Positions 50,382 to 59,560 of a DNA stretch of 64,000 nucleotides are shown one piece after another. The DNA comes from Flavobacterium sedimenticola (lineage in GTDB: Bacteria > Bacteroidota > Bacteroidia > Flavobacteriales > Flavobacteriaceae), in assembly GCF_030053345.1 (NCBI RefSeq), contig NZ_JASGBP010000002.1:124001-188000 (forward strand). The letters are read 5' to 3'. Made by a program: the position numbers and the translations under genes. The notes beneath the pieces were generated by a model, which worked only from the letters and a program-made list of their open reading frames with translations, was not told the DNA's origin and did no database searches. The stretch's first letter is position 1; each line of letters opens with the position of its first letter.

Positions 50382-53300
50382 ATGAGTTTACCATCATTAA
50401 GTATAAGAAAGCCGGTATTGGCCGGTGTGTTTTCGGCCATTATTGTTGTTATGGGCTTGGTAGGTTGGAAATACCTTGGTGTCAGAGAATTTCCTTTGAC
50501 AGAGCCACCGGTGATTTCGGTTGTGACTTTTTATCCGGGCGCGAGTCCTGATGTAATTGCTTCAAAGATTACGAAACCTATGGAGGAAGCCATTGCGGAA
50601 GCCAACGGGTTGCGGACCATTTCCTCTGAATCGAGAGAGCAAGTGAGTATTATATCTGTTGAATTTAACAGAGATATCAATTTAGAAGATGCTCTGAATG
50701 ACGTTCGTGATAAGGTCTCTAAGTCAAAAAATCAAATTCCGGCAGATGTAGATCCTCCCATAGTTGAAAAAGCATCCTCACCGGATAATTTAGTAGCCTT
50801 TTTGGAAGTAGAAAGCGATACCAAAGACATAAAAGAAGTAAGTCATTTGGCTTCGACCGTGATTAAAGATCGTATTCAGTCGATTCCCGGAATCAATCGC
50901 GTAGCCATTGTAGGCGATCATAAATATGCTATGCGACTGCGTTTTGATCCTATTAAATTAGCAGCTTTCCGATTAACCCCGGAAGATATCCGTCAGGCAT
51001 TATTGCGCGAGAACATCGACTTGCCATCGGGTCGTATTGAAGGCAGCAACAATGAGTTGAGTGTACGTGCTATCGGCCGATTGACAACAGTGGCCGATTT
51101 CAATACCATGATTATCAAGCAGACCGATGACGCGGTAATCCGACTGCAGGATGTGGGGTTTGCCGAATTGGGCGAAATGAATGAGCGTAATGCGATTATT
51201 AACGGAACTAACAATGCCAATCGAATCGGAGTAGGAGTAGCCATTCAAATACAGCGTGGTGCTAACGCCATCGAAGTGGTTGATGAGTTTTACAAACGAT
51301 TAGAGCAATTGCGCCGAGAAGTCCCTAAAGAGTATCGTCTTATTGTTGGTTTTGATTTTACCAAGCCGGTAAGAGAATCGATTAAGGAAGTAGAAGAAAC
51401 CTTGTTTATCGCTTTTGGTTTGGTGGTACTGATTATCTTTTTGTTTTTAAGAGATTGGCGTTCGACCATAATACCCGTATTGGCTATACCGGTGTCCATC
51501 CTGTCGGCTTTCTTTATAATGTATATAGCCGGATTTTCAATCAATGTTTTAACGCTTTTGGGATTGGTTTTAGCCATTGGCTTGGTGGTAGATGATGCTA
51601 TTGTAGTACTGGAAAATATCTATAAAAAAGTAGAAGAGGGCATGAGTCCGATTGAAGCGGCCTTTGCCGGTTCGAAAGAAATTTATTTTGCTGTAATTTC
51701 AACAACCATCACCTTGGCCGCTGTGTTTATGCCTATCATTTTTATGGGCGGTATCAGCGGACAACTTTTCAAAGAGTTTGCCATTGTTGTTTCGGGCTCG
51801 GTATTGGTTTCGGCCTTTGTAGCCTTGACCTTGTCTCCGATGTTAAGTGCTTATTTGTTAAAAAGACAGGATAAACACAATTGGTTGTATCGCCAAACAG
51901 AACCGTTTTTTATCCGACTCAACAAAGGATATGAAAACTTGTTAAGTGGCTTTATGAAGAGAAGATGGTTGGCATGGGTATTCTTAGCAGTGGCCGGAGG
52001 GCTGATTTACTTTTTAGGGAGTTTGCTTCCATCGGAGTTGGCGCCTGTGGAAGATCGTTCCAATCTGAATTTAATTGCTATTGCACCGGAAGGGGTTTCC
52101 TATGATTATATGAAAGAAAACATGTTGGAGGTGGGCAAATATGTCAACGATTCAACCGAAGGTCTTTATCAAACGTATTCTATGGTTGCCATTTCTTTTA
52201 TACCGGCACCTGCGCCGGTTAATGTTGCGGTACAAACCATTTATCTCAAAGATCCGAAGGAGCGAAAATCTTCCGTACAAGATATTTACAATCAGTATGG
52301 TGCGGCTTCGGGTAATTTCAGAAAGTTTTTGGTGTTTCCTTATATGCCGCCAACTATAGGAACGCGATATGGCGGGGGTATGCCGGTACAGTATGTTTTA
52401 CAGGCACAGAATTTAGACTCACTTAACAAAGTCTTGCCGAAATTTTTAAATGCCGCTCGTCAAAGCAAAAAGTTGCTGTTTGTGGATTCGGATTTGAAAA
52501 TGAATAAACCGGAGCTCAAGATTAATATTGACCGTCAAAAAGCGGCTCTTATGGGTGTTTCTATACAGGAAGTTTCCAGAGCCTTACAGTTGTCTTTATC
52601 CGGACAGCGCTATGGTTACTTCTTAAAAGATGATCGTCAATATGAAGTTATAGGTCAGGTTGAAAAGACACAGCGCAATGATTTGAGTGACTTAAAATCC
52701 ATTACTGTCCGATCAGCCCACGGTGATATGATTTCGTTGGATAATTTGGTTACTCTGGATGAAGGGATCAGTCCTGCGGCTATTTATCGCTATGATCAGT
52801 ATACCTCTGCCACTATCTCCGCCGGATTGGCTCCGGGTGTGAGTTTGGAAGAAGGTATTCGAGAAATGGAAACGATCAAAAAAAGTGTCTTAGGTGAAAA
52901 TTTCAAAACTTCACTGGCAGGACAAGCGCGAGATTATGAAGAAAGTCAAGGCAATATTCTATTTACGTTAGTATTGGCTTTGTTGCTTATTTACATGATT
53001 TTAGCGGCTCAGTTTGAAAGTCTTCGTGATCCGCTTATCATTATGTTAACGGTACCTATGGCAGTAACCGGAGCATTAATCAGTTTGTATTGGTTTGATC
53101 AAAGTTTAAATGTATTCAGTCAAATCGGAATTATCACTTTAGTAGGCTTAATTACCAAAAACGGAATCTTAATTGTAGAATTTGCGAACGATTTGAAAGC
53201 GCAAGGGATGACCAAATTTGAGGCGGTTGTCCAAGCGGCGGTGCATCGTTTCAGACCGATATTGATGACTTCCTTAGCTATGATTTTCGGAGCTCTGCCT

Positions 53301-53483
53301 ATTGCGCTCACTTTTAACAGCAGACAATCGTTGGGGATTGTTATTGTAGGCGGTTTACTTTTTGCCGGAATCTTAACCTTGTTTATCATACCGGCGGTGT
53401 ATTCTTATTTATCCGGTTCCACAGTCAAATCGGTAATTACATCGCCCGAAGCATTGCCATCGGAGTCCACTAATGAAATCTAA
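50382..53483 (+). CDS. RND-family efflux pump, inner-membrane subunit
   Basis: A 1033-residue AcrB/MexB-type transporter with twelve helices and two large periplasmic loops. Conserved segments are the N-terminal LPSLSIRKPVLAGVFSAIIV, GLVLAIGLVVDDAIVVLENI (helix 4, with the proton-relay Asp pair), FKEFAIVVSGSVLVSAFVAL and the second-half GLITKNGILIVEFANDLKAQ. Length and motif pattern fit the hydrophobe/amphiphile group more than the metal-specific CusA group, though the copper context leaves the substrate open. Confidence 0.93.
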   Translation: MSLPSLSIRKPVLAGVFSAIIVVMGLVGWKYLGVREFPLTEPPVISVVTFYPGASPDVIASKITKPMEEAIAEANGLRTISSESREQVSIISVEFNRDINLEDALNDVRDKVSKSKNQIPADVDPPIVEKASSPDNLVAFLEVESDTKDIKEVSHLASTVIKDRIQSIPGINRVAIVGDHKYAMRLRFDPIKLAAFRLTPEDIRQALLRENIDLPSGRIEGSNNELSVRAIGRLTTVADFNTMIIKQTDDAVIRLQDVGFAELGEMNERNAIINGTNNANRIGVGVAIQIQRGANAIEVVDEFYKRLEQLRREVPKEYRLIVGFDFTKPVRESIKEVEETLFIAFGLVVLIIFLFLRDWRSTIIPVLAIPVSILSAFFIMYIAGFSINVLTLLGLVLAIGLVVDDAIVVLENIYKKVEEGMSPIEAAFAGSKEIYFAVISTTITLAAVFMPIIFMGGISGQLFKEFAIVVSGSVLVSAFVALTLSPMLSAYLLKRQDKHNWLYRQTEPFFIRLNKGYENLLSGFMKRRWLAWVFLAVAGGLIYFLGSLLPSELAPVEDRSNLNLIAIAPEGVSYDYMKENMLEVGKYVNDSTEGLYQTYSMVAISFIPAPAPVNVAVQTIYLKDPKERKSSVQDIYNQYGAASGNFRKFLVFPYMPPTIGTRYGGGMPVQYVLQAQNLDSLNKVLPKFLNAARQSKKLLFVDSDLKMNKPELKINIDRQKAALMGVSIQEVSRALQLSLSGQRYGYFLKDDRQYEVIGQVEKTQRNDLSDLKSITVRSAHGDMISLDNLVTLDEGISPAAIYRYDQYTSATISAGLAPGVSLEEGIREMETIKKSVLGENFKTSLAGQARDYEESQGNILFTLVLALLLIYMILAAQFESLRDPLIIMLTVPMAVTGALISLYWFDQSLNVFSQIGIITLVGLITKNGILIVEFANDLKAQGMTKFEAVVQAAVHRFRPILMTSLAMIFGALPIALTFNSRQSLGIVIVGGLLFAGILTLFIIPAVYSYLSGSTVKSVITSPEALPSESTNEI

Positions 53484-53493
53484 AACACGTATT

Positions 53494-54831
53494 ATGAAAA
53501 CATTATTTTATAAAATAGTCTTGCTTTTATTGACGTTATTGACTCCCTATCTTTCTGAGGCGCAAGCGACATATCTGACTTTGCAAGACGCGAAAGAGTT
53601 GGCTTTAGCCAATAATAGAAGTCTTTCGGTTCAAAAGCTTGAAGAAAAAAGATCCCAAGAAGTTACTAATGAATGGAGAGGAAAATTGCTTCCTTCCGTG
53701 CAACTGAACGGAACGGTATCCCACTATTTCGATCGACAAGTTATTTTTTTACCGGGCTCTTTTGCCGGAACATCAAATCCGGTACAAGATGTTAGTGTTG
53801 GTGGGTTAAACGCCTTGAATGCCGGAGTTACACTGCACCAACCGTTGTTGGCTAAGCCAATCAAACGGCAAAAAGAGGTGGCTCGTTTGGATGAGAAGAT
53901 TCAAAAGGAGTATACCCGGGAGATGAAAAGCCAATTAATGTATCAGGTAACCCAAGAATATTATGGCATTCAACTATTGAAAAATCAGTTGGAGTTGCAA
54001 CATATTAGTTTAACTCGAAATCAGAAGGCGTTGGCCGACTCCAAATCTTTATTGATGGCGGGAAGGGCTTTGAAAATGGACACCTTAAGGAGTTACATAG
54101 CTGTGGAAAATTTAAAATCTACTATAGCGTATTTAAACACCACTCTTGAAGTGGCCAATCACAGATTTAAAAAGCTCTTGGGTATGGACAGTGCTACATT
54201 GGAACTTTCAGATGCGTTGGTTTTAGAGGGTGAATCGGAAAAGTTTTCGGTATTAGAACAAAAAGCAACTGAAGCACTCCAACATCGCAATGATATTCTA
54301 CGCCAGGGATTTGTCGTAGAGCGTGAAGAGCGCCAATTGTCGGCGGTTAAAGGGAATTTTTTACCGCAAGTTTCACTAATTGGGCAATACCAACTTCAGG
54401 CCCAAGCGGATGATCTTAATATGGCTCGATATCCATTCCCTAAGACCGGTTATTTAGGCTTACAGGTAGCCTTGCCGGTTTTTAACGGCGGTATTTTTAA
54501 TGCTAAGGCCCGCCAAAGTAAAATTAAAATTGAGCAAGAAAAATTGAAGCTCGATGATATGAAGGAAGAAGCCGGTTTAGAGTTGCATACTATAGCCGGT
54601 AATTGGAAAAATGCAAAAGCCCAATTGGAAATTCAAAAAAAGACAGTTGAAGCGGCAACCCTGAATTTTTCTATAAACAGCAACCGATATCTCCATGATT
54701 TGGGTTCTATGTTGGAAGTAAATGACGCTGAAGTGGCTTTGCATACGGCGCAGCTCAATTACCTTATGGCGGTATATGAGCTCAAGGTTTTAACGGTAGC
54801 TTTTGAAAAGGCATTGGGTTCACTAGAGTAA
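53494..54831 (+). CDS. TolC-family outer-membrane channel
   Basis: About 445 residues with a signal peptide (LFYKIVLLLLTLLTPYLSEA) and the two-fold repeated outer membrane efflux domain (LTLQDAKELALANNRSLSVQ ... GRALKMDTLRSYIAVENL ... KLKLDDMKEEAGLELHTIAG). ATG 53473 overlaps the pump stop and is an alternative start; 53494 gives a more typical signal peptide. It completes the tripartite pump. Confidence 0.9.
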   Translation: MKTLFYKIVLLLLTLLTPYLSEAQATYLTLQDAKELALANNRSLSVQKLEEKRSQEVTNEWRGKLLPSVQLNGTVSHYFDRQVIFLPGSFAGTSNPVQDVSVGGLNALNAGVTLHQPLLAKPIKRQKEVARLDEKIQKEYTREMKSQLMYQVTQEYYGIQLLKNQLELQHISLTRNQKALADSKSLLMAGRALKMDTLRSYIAVENLKSTIAYLNTTLEVANHRFKKLLGMDSATLELSDALVLEGESEKFSVLEQKATEALQHRNDILRQGFVVEREERQLSAVKGNFLPQVSLIGQYQLQAQADDLNMARYPFPKTGYLGLQVALPVFNGGIFNAKARQSKIKIEQEKLKLDDMKEEAGLELHTIAGNWKNAKAQLEIQKKTVEAATLNFSINSNRYLHDLGSMLEVNDAEVALHTAQLNYLMAVYELKVLTVAFEKALGSLE

Positions 54832-54869
54832 GTCAATTTTAAAAAATTATAGTAAAAAAGAAGAAAAAA

Positions 54870-54905
54870 GTGCAAGGTTCAGGATGTATTCTGAAACTAA
54901 CTTTG
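54870..54905 (+). promoter_or_regulatory. Candidate half-operator and promoter of the MFS gene
   Basis: GTGCAAGG starts at 54870, 28 bases before the -7 box TAACTTTG (54898-54905), the same place as GTGCAAA in the 39649 and 49227 sites. The 5' half is poor (ATTATAGTAAAA), so regulation by the same protein is uncertain. Confidence 0.35.
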
Positions 54906-54923
54906 TTTAACAATATTAAAGTC

Positions 54924-56339
54924 ATGAAAAGTAATCAATCAACAACAAGTGCGCCATACCCATTAAGATGGACCGCTTTATTTTTACTGTGTATAGCACA
55001 ATTCATAGTCATTATGGATACTTCTATCATTGGAGTAGCTTTACCGGCCATTCAGTCAGACTTGGGATACAGTCAAACCGGATTGCAATGGATATTTAAC
55101 GCTTATGTTATTTTCTTCGGTGGTTTCCTGCTTTTGGGCGGGAAGCTGTCGGACTTAATCGGAGCGCGTAAAACCTTTATGTGGGGATTTGCCCTACTTA
55201 CGCTTGCCTCTTTATTTGCGGGTGTAGCTTGGTCTGATTCGGCATTAAATACTGCTCGTGCATTACAAGGACTGGGTTCCGCTTTTATTGCACCTGCTGC
55301 TCTCACCATGGTGATGACCATGTTTACCGATCCTCAAGAATTAGGAAAGGCCTTTGGCTATTGGGGAGCCGCTGCTGCGGCCGGTGGTTCAGCCGGGGTA
55401 TTTTTAGGAGGAGTCATTACCGAATGGATGTCGTGGGAATGGATCTTTTTAATCAATATTCCCATCGGATTGTTTGTCCTCATTCAATCGCCAAAAGTAT
55501 TGCAAAAAGGCACCACCCAAAAAGGCAGTGTGGATATGTCGGGAGCAATTATGGCAACATCAGCCCTAGTGTTGATGGTTTACGCCATAGTTTCAGCCGA
55601 GTCAGCAGGTTGGCTGTCCTATAAAACTTTAGGATTGCTGTTGGTGGCCGTGGTGTTATTCTCCGTTTTTCTGGTAAGTCAAGGGCGCAAGAAAGAACCG
55701 CTTCTGCCACTATCTATTTTTAAAGTTCCTAACCTCTCTGCCGGAAATATCATTACGGCATTGTTGGCCGGTTCATGGATTCCGCTTTGGTTTTATCTGA
55801 ATCTTTATTTGCAACAGGTACTTCACTATACGGCCTTTAACAGCGGTTTAGCATTGCTTCCGATGACCCTGGTTATCATGATTGTGATGGTTGGCTTTAC
55901 CGGAAAATTAGTGGTAAAGTTTGGTTTTAAAGCCAATTTGATTGCCGGACTATTGTTTCTGACAGCCTCACTAGTACTTTTTAGTTTGGTACCGGTTGAA
56001 GGTTCCTTTGTAACTCATGTGTTACCGGCTTCATTATTGGGTGCTGTAGGAATGTCGTTGGCTTATATTCCAAGTACTATGGCAGCTATGTCGGGTGCTA
56101 AACCGGAGGAGATGGGATTGGCTTCGGGATTGGTGAATACCAGTTACCAAATCGGATCGGCTTTAGGTTTGGCCGTAATTGTTGTGATAGCTGCAGCAAA
56201 AACTTCATCGGTAAGCACTGTAGTAGCGAGTCCTCAGGAAGGATTGGTCGCCGGATTTCAAACTGCTTTTACCGCTGCAGCCGTGTTGAGTGGTTTGGCA
56301 ACATTAATGACCGTTTTTTCGATAAAAACCTCAAAATAA
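54924..56339 (+). CDS. DHA2-family MFS drug exporter (14-helix type)
   Basis: About 471 residues with fourteen helices. The ATG at 54924 (MKSNQSTTSAPYPLRWTALF) follows the -7 box by 18 bases. The motif D in helix 1 reads VIMDTSIIGVALPAIQSDLG and motif C-like GGSAGVFLGGVI occurs in helix 5, as in EmrB/QacA. The substrate is unknown; it may export small cationic or amphipathic compounds. Confidence 0.92.
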   Translation: MKSNQSTTSAPYPLRWTALFLLCIAQFIVIMDTSIIGVALPAIQSDLGYSQTGLQWIFNAYVIFFGGFLLLGGKLSDLIGARKTFMWGFALLTLASLFAGVAWSDSALNTARALQGLGSAFIAPAALTMVMTMFTDPQELGKAFGYWGAAAAAGGSAGVFLGGVITEWMSWEWIFLINIPIGLFVLIQSPKVLQKGTTQKGSVDMSGAIMATSALVLMVYAIVSAESAGWLSYKTLGLLLVAVVLFSVFLVSQGRKKEPLLPLSIFKVPNLSAGNIITALLAGSWIPLWFYLNLYLQQVLHYTAFNSGLALLPMTLVIMIVMVGFTGKLVVKFGFKANLIAGLLFLTASLVLFSLVPVEGSFVTHVLPASLLGAVGMSLAYIPSTMAAMSGAKPEEMGLASGLVNTSYQIGSALGLAVIVVIAAAKTSSVSTVVASPQEGLVAGFQTAFTAAAVLSGLATLMTVFSIKTSK

Positions 56340-56369
56340 AAGTTTATATTAATTAAATATTTATACGTT

Positions 56370-56582
56370 ATGAACACTTTACAATTCAAAACCAATATTA
56401 AATGTACCGGATGTATTTCCAAAGCCTCTCCGGTACTCGATGAGAAATTAGGCGAAGGACAATGGGAAGTTGATTTGATGACCCTGAAGAAAACGTTGAC
56501 GGTCACGAATCCTAATGTTAGTGAGGCTGATGTTATTGAAATCGTTAAAGAATCAGGATTTACAGCCGAACCTTTATCGTAA
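56370..56582 (+). CDS. Small HMA-type metal chaperone
   Basis: A 70-residue HMA domain (LQFKTNIKCTGCISKASPVL, CxxC at 12-15; VKESGFTAEPL at the end). It is a cytoplasmic copper chaperone by fold; the KCTGC spacing is typical for Bacteroidota members. A terminator follows. Confidence 0.87.
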   Translation: MNTLQFKTNIKCTGCISKASPVLDEKLGEGQWEVDLMTLKKTLTVTNPNVSEADVIEIVKESGFTAEPLS

Positions 56583-56600
56583 CATGTGGACCTCAAAAGA

Positions 56601-56629
56601 AACCCCGATTTTTACAATCGGGGTTTTTT
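56601..56629. terminator. Terminator after the HMA gene
   Basis: AACCCCGATT and AATCGGGGTT pair around TTTAC with a T run on the plus strand. It separates the copper island from the convergent cyclase gene. Confidence 0.8.
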
Positions 56630-56646
56630 ATTTTAGAACCTGTAAT

Positions 56647-57339
56647 TTATTCAAAAACGGCTACGGCTCGTACCGGAGAGCCGGTGCCTCCTCTGATTTT
56701 TAACGGTAAGGCTATAAAGCGAAAACGCCCTCTACCGAGTAATTCATGAAGGTTTATTAGGTTTTCGTAATGTGTAAATCCCATAGCACCGCAAATTTGG
56801 TGGACTTCCCGATTAGAGATTTTGGGAACGCCGGGCGACATCGTCTCCACCCCAAAAGCAGCTATGTGGCATTCTCCTAGCCATTGCGCCGCTTCGGCTG
56901 TAATTCCCGGGCCGTTGGGCCAATCGGCAGTGTTATAATGCTTACGGTAATGGTTGGTATACAGCAACACCGTATCTCCTTTTTGAATAGCCATTCCCTC
57001 TTTTTCACAGGCCGCTTTGATTTCGGCTGCTGTAATGAGCTCCCGCAGGTCTTTATGCGAGAAATCGAGACAAAAGCCTTCGGTATAAAACATCGAAAGC
57101 GGCATGGTGTCTATGGTTTGTGTTTTATACTCTTTCCCCATATGGCTTATGGCATCTACATGCGTCCCGGTGTGTTCTCCGAGTTCTAATTGGTAAACGC
57201 TGGGCGTAGACGTGGTTGGATTTTCAATTCCTTCCCATACTTCATGGGTAGCGTGCACACTTATTTTGACCTCAGGTAAGCCTTTAAAAACAGGCATACC
57301 GTTGTAAATTTCCTGACTTAAATCGATAATTTCTCTCAT
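56647..57339 (-). CDS. Cyclase family (KynB-like) hydrolase
   Basis: A 230-residue metal-dependent hydrolase. The signature HTGTHVDAISHMG (residues 54-66) provides metal ligands, and VLLYTNHYRKHYNT and GVETMSPGVP follow. Kynurenine formamidases share this fold, but the HxGTHxDxxxH form is used by several cyclases, so the substrate is open. It overlaps the upstream decarboxylase gene by 4 bases. Confidence 0.87.
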   Translation of the reverse strand: MREIIDLSQEIYNGMPVFKGLPEVKISVHATHEVWEGIENPTTSTPSVYQLELGEHTGTHVDAISHMGKEYKTQTIDTMPLSMFYTEGFCLDFSHKDLRELITAAEIKAACEKEGMAIQKGDTVLLYTNHYRKHYNTADWPNGPGITAEAAQWLGECHIAAFGVETMSPGVPKISNREVHQICGAMGFTHYENLINLHELLGRGRFRFIALPLKIRGGTGSPVRAVAVFE

Positions 57340-58736
57340 GCTTTGGCTAAGGTTTCCATTAATTGGGTTACTTCGACAATGTCATGGGCTGAGGTTCTCC
57401 AATTCACAAAGGCGGCACGTATGCCTTTTTTGCCGTTGTACACGGTTGGGGTCATAAACACTTTACCGGTATCGTTGAGTTTTTTCAAAAATATATTGAC
57501 GTTTTCTTGGTTTTCCGTTCCGGCTAAGCTAAAGCAAACCGTATTGAGTCGGACCGGTGCCAGGATTTCAAAAAGTGGATTTGTCTCGACAAAAGCACCC
57601 AATTGAAGCGCATTTTGGATATTGTTTTCCACGATATCGCGATAGCCGTTTTTACCATAAGCCATGAGTGAAAACCAGGCCGGAAGTGCTTTCAGTCTTC
57701 TGGAGTTTTCGGGCAAAAAGTTGAGGTAGGTAAAATTTTCCAACGGATCGCCCAAATAGGGGGCATTCGAATTTTGAAACGTTTCCACTTGCAACTTTCG
57801 GTGTTTTTCTTTGATAAAAAACACAGCACTTTCGTAAGGAACATTGAGCCATTTATGACAATCTACCGTGATACTGTCAGCTCCTTCCCAACCTTTTAAT
57901 AAGTGTTTGTGTGAAGGAGAGCAGGCAGCAAACCCACCGAAAGCGGCATCAATGTGCCACCAAAAGGCATATTTTTCTCTTAATTTACTAATGGCTTCAA
58001 AATCATCAAAATCGACGGTGTTTACCGTTCCTCCGCTTGAAATCAGGATAAAAGGGGCTCCTTCTAAGGCCATGATTTTTTGCTCCAAATCGACCGGATC
58101 TATAGCTTCCCGGTTGCCTTCCAGGACCTTAATTTTTATAAAATTGTTGCTGCCCATTCCCAATAGCGCCAACGATTTCAAGGCGGAAGAGTGCGGCGTG
58201 GCTGTAAGCACTTTTAAGTTAGGAGTAACTCCTTCTTTAGCGATATCAATTCCTTTTTGTTTTCCCAACCATTGGCGACCTACGGCCAGTGCCGTAAAAT
58301 TAGACATGGTCGCTCCGGTGACAAAGCCACCCAGATATTCCTTAGGAAGTTCTAAGAGATCCAATAATAACTGAATCGTTTCCAATTCAATTTTGGCGGA
58401 GTTATCGCCATTGCCGTTTTCAGACTGTGTATTTTGGTCGTATACGGTGGCTAACCAATCGCCTACGATGGCACCCGGCGTTGAACCACCGGTGACAAAA
58501 CCCCAATACCGTGGTCCGGATGAGGCGACCATTAACGGCTCGAGGCGTTCATTAAATGCCTCTAAAGCTCCCAAAGCGCCTAAGCCTTCGGGATTTAAGG
58601 TGTCTTTTTTGGTGATGATGGTGCGAGTAGAGGTTGGTCTGGTGTTTAATTGATGCGTGTAGGAGAGTCCTTGTTGTTTGGTTTTCTCCAAAATTGCATC
58701 GAGTTGATTAAGATCGTTTTGTAACAGCTGATTCAT
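57336..58736 (-). CDS. PLP-dependent group II decarboxylase
   Basis: A 466-residue enzyme with the pyridoxal-phosphate lysine in SITVDCHKWLNVPYES (about 283) and an upstream WWHIDAAFGGFAACS (about 260). Glutamate, tyrosine/DOPA and diaminobutyrate enzymes share this fold; the length and tail do not decide the substrate. It is translationally coupled to the cyclase. Two TACCGGTA palindromes lie before its start. Confidence 0.88.
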   Translation of the reverse strand: MNQLLQNDLNQLDAILEKTKQQGLSYTHQLNTRPTSTRTIITKKDTLNPEGLGALGALEAFNERLEPLMVASSGPRYWGFVTGGSTPGAIVGDWLATVYDQNTQSENGNGDNSAKIELETIQLLLDLLELPKEYLGGFVTGATMSNFTALAVGRQWLGKQKGIDIAKEGVTPNLKVLTATPHSSALKSLALLGMGSNNFIKIKVLEGNREAIDPVDLEQKIMALEGAPFILISSGGTVNTVDFDDFEAISKLREKYAFWWHIDAAFGGFAACSPSHKHLLKGWEGADSITVDCHKWLNVPYESAVFFIKEKHRKLQVETFQNSNAPYLGDPLENFTYLNFLPENSRRLKALPAWFSLMAYGKNGYRDIVENNIQNALQLGAFVETNPLFEILAPVRLNTVCFSLAGTENQENVNIFLKKLNDTGKVFMTPTVYNGKKGIRAAFVNWRTSAHDIVEVTQLMETLAKA

Positions 58737-58779
58737 TTTTGATTGATTTAAATGTTTATTAGTAATTTATTTGGCTTAA

Positions 58780-58841
58780 TACCGGTAGGTATCGGCAAGC
58801 TACCCATAATTGACTTTTGAGCCCTTGTCATATTACCGGTA
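58780..58841. promoter_or_regulatory. Pair of TACCGGTA palindromes
   Basis: Identical 8-base palindromes lie at 58780-58787 and 58834-58841, 54 bases apart, in the AT-rich space between the TetR gene and the decarboxylase start. They may be paired operators, but the ACCGGT string is frequent in this genome's coding DNA. Confidence 0.3.
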
Positions 58842-58875
58842 ATTCGTATTTAATTTTATAATTTGTTATCTTTTT

Positions 58876-59478
58876 TTATTTGTCTGCTTTTAGTACTCCT
58901 TTTATCATCATTTCCATTGCCCATTTGAGCGTAGCTTTTGAGTTTTCGTTATCCAATCCACATACATCTTTTGTCACGATGAATGCTTCAATTCCCATGA
59001 GTATACTCGCGGCATGAATAAGATTTGTTTTATCTTTTGTGGTGAGGTTCGGGTTACTGTTTTCCAAGGTTGCTTTTAAGGTTTCCACTCTTCTTCCGCC
59101 TCTTACTTGTTCTACTTCTGATGTGTTGGTTAATACAATGCTCAAGTATTTTCGGAAAGCAGCTTCATTGTCCAATGCCAAGTTGTTGTAATAGTGTTGA
59201 ATTTCCAAACATCGCGACAATACATCATCTCCTTTTATATCTTTTGCAATTGATGAGGAGTCTTTCGTTAATCTGTCTAAAACTGCCTCTGCTGAGAGAG
59301 CATCACTATTAGAGTAGTAACGGTACACGGTTGCTCTTGATAATTTGGCATTCTGTGCCACTTCCTCTAGGGTAAAATCGGTCTTTGACTGAAGCAACTG
59401 CTGGGCTGCTGACAAAATCTTTTCTCGGGTATGATACTTCTGTTTGCTTCTTCCGGATTCGATATATTTATTTCTCAT
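58876..59478 (-). CDS. TetR/AcrR-family repressor
   Basis: A 200-residue TetR regulator with the HTH in residues 25-55 (FTLEEVAQNAKLSRATVYRY) and a ligand domain of unknown specificity. It is divergent from the cupin gene with two matching operators between them, so it probably represses both. Confidence 0.88.
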   Translation of the reverse strand: MRNKYIESGRSKQKYHTREKILSAAQQLLQSKTDFTLEEVAQNAKLSRATVYRYYSNSDALSAEAVLDRLTKDSSSIAKDIKGDDVLSRCLEIQHYYNNLALDNEAAFRKYLSIVLTNTSEVEQVRGGRRVETLKATLENSNPNLTTKDKTNLIHAASILMGIEAFIVTKDVCGLDNENSKATLKWAMEMMIKGVLKADK

Positions 59479-59493
59479 GAGACAAATATCTTA
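59478..59493. promoter_or_regulatory. TetR operator 2 (over tetR start)
   Basis: TGAGACAAATATCTTA matches operator 1 at 12 of 16 positions and overlaps the tetR start codon and its -7 region. Confidence 0.4.
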
Positions 59494-59498
59494 TAAAA

Positions 59499-59529
59499 TT
59501 TTGTTTTTTCAAAATATGTCTTACCTTTG
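59499..59529 (+). promoter_or_regulatory. Promoter of the cupin gene
   Basis: TTTTG at 59499 and TACCTTTG at 59522-59529, with 18 bases between the TTG and the -7 box, fit the Bacteroidota -33/-7 arrangement. Confidence 0.55.
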
Positions 59530-59545
59530 TGAGATAATAATCTCA
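59530..59545. promoter_or_regulatory. TetR operator 1 (over the cupin start point)
   Basis: TGAGAT-AATA-ATCTCA, a perfect inverted repeat immediately after the -7 box, so bound repressor would block transcription initiation. Confidence 0.5.
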
Positions 59546-59560
59546 TAAAATAATCAAAAA

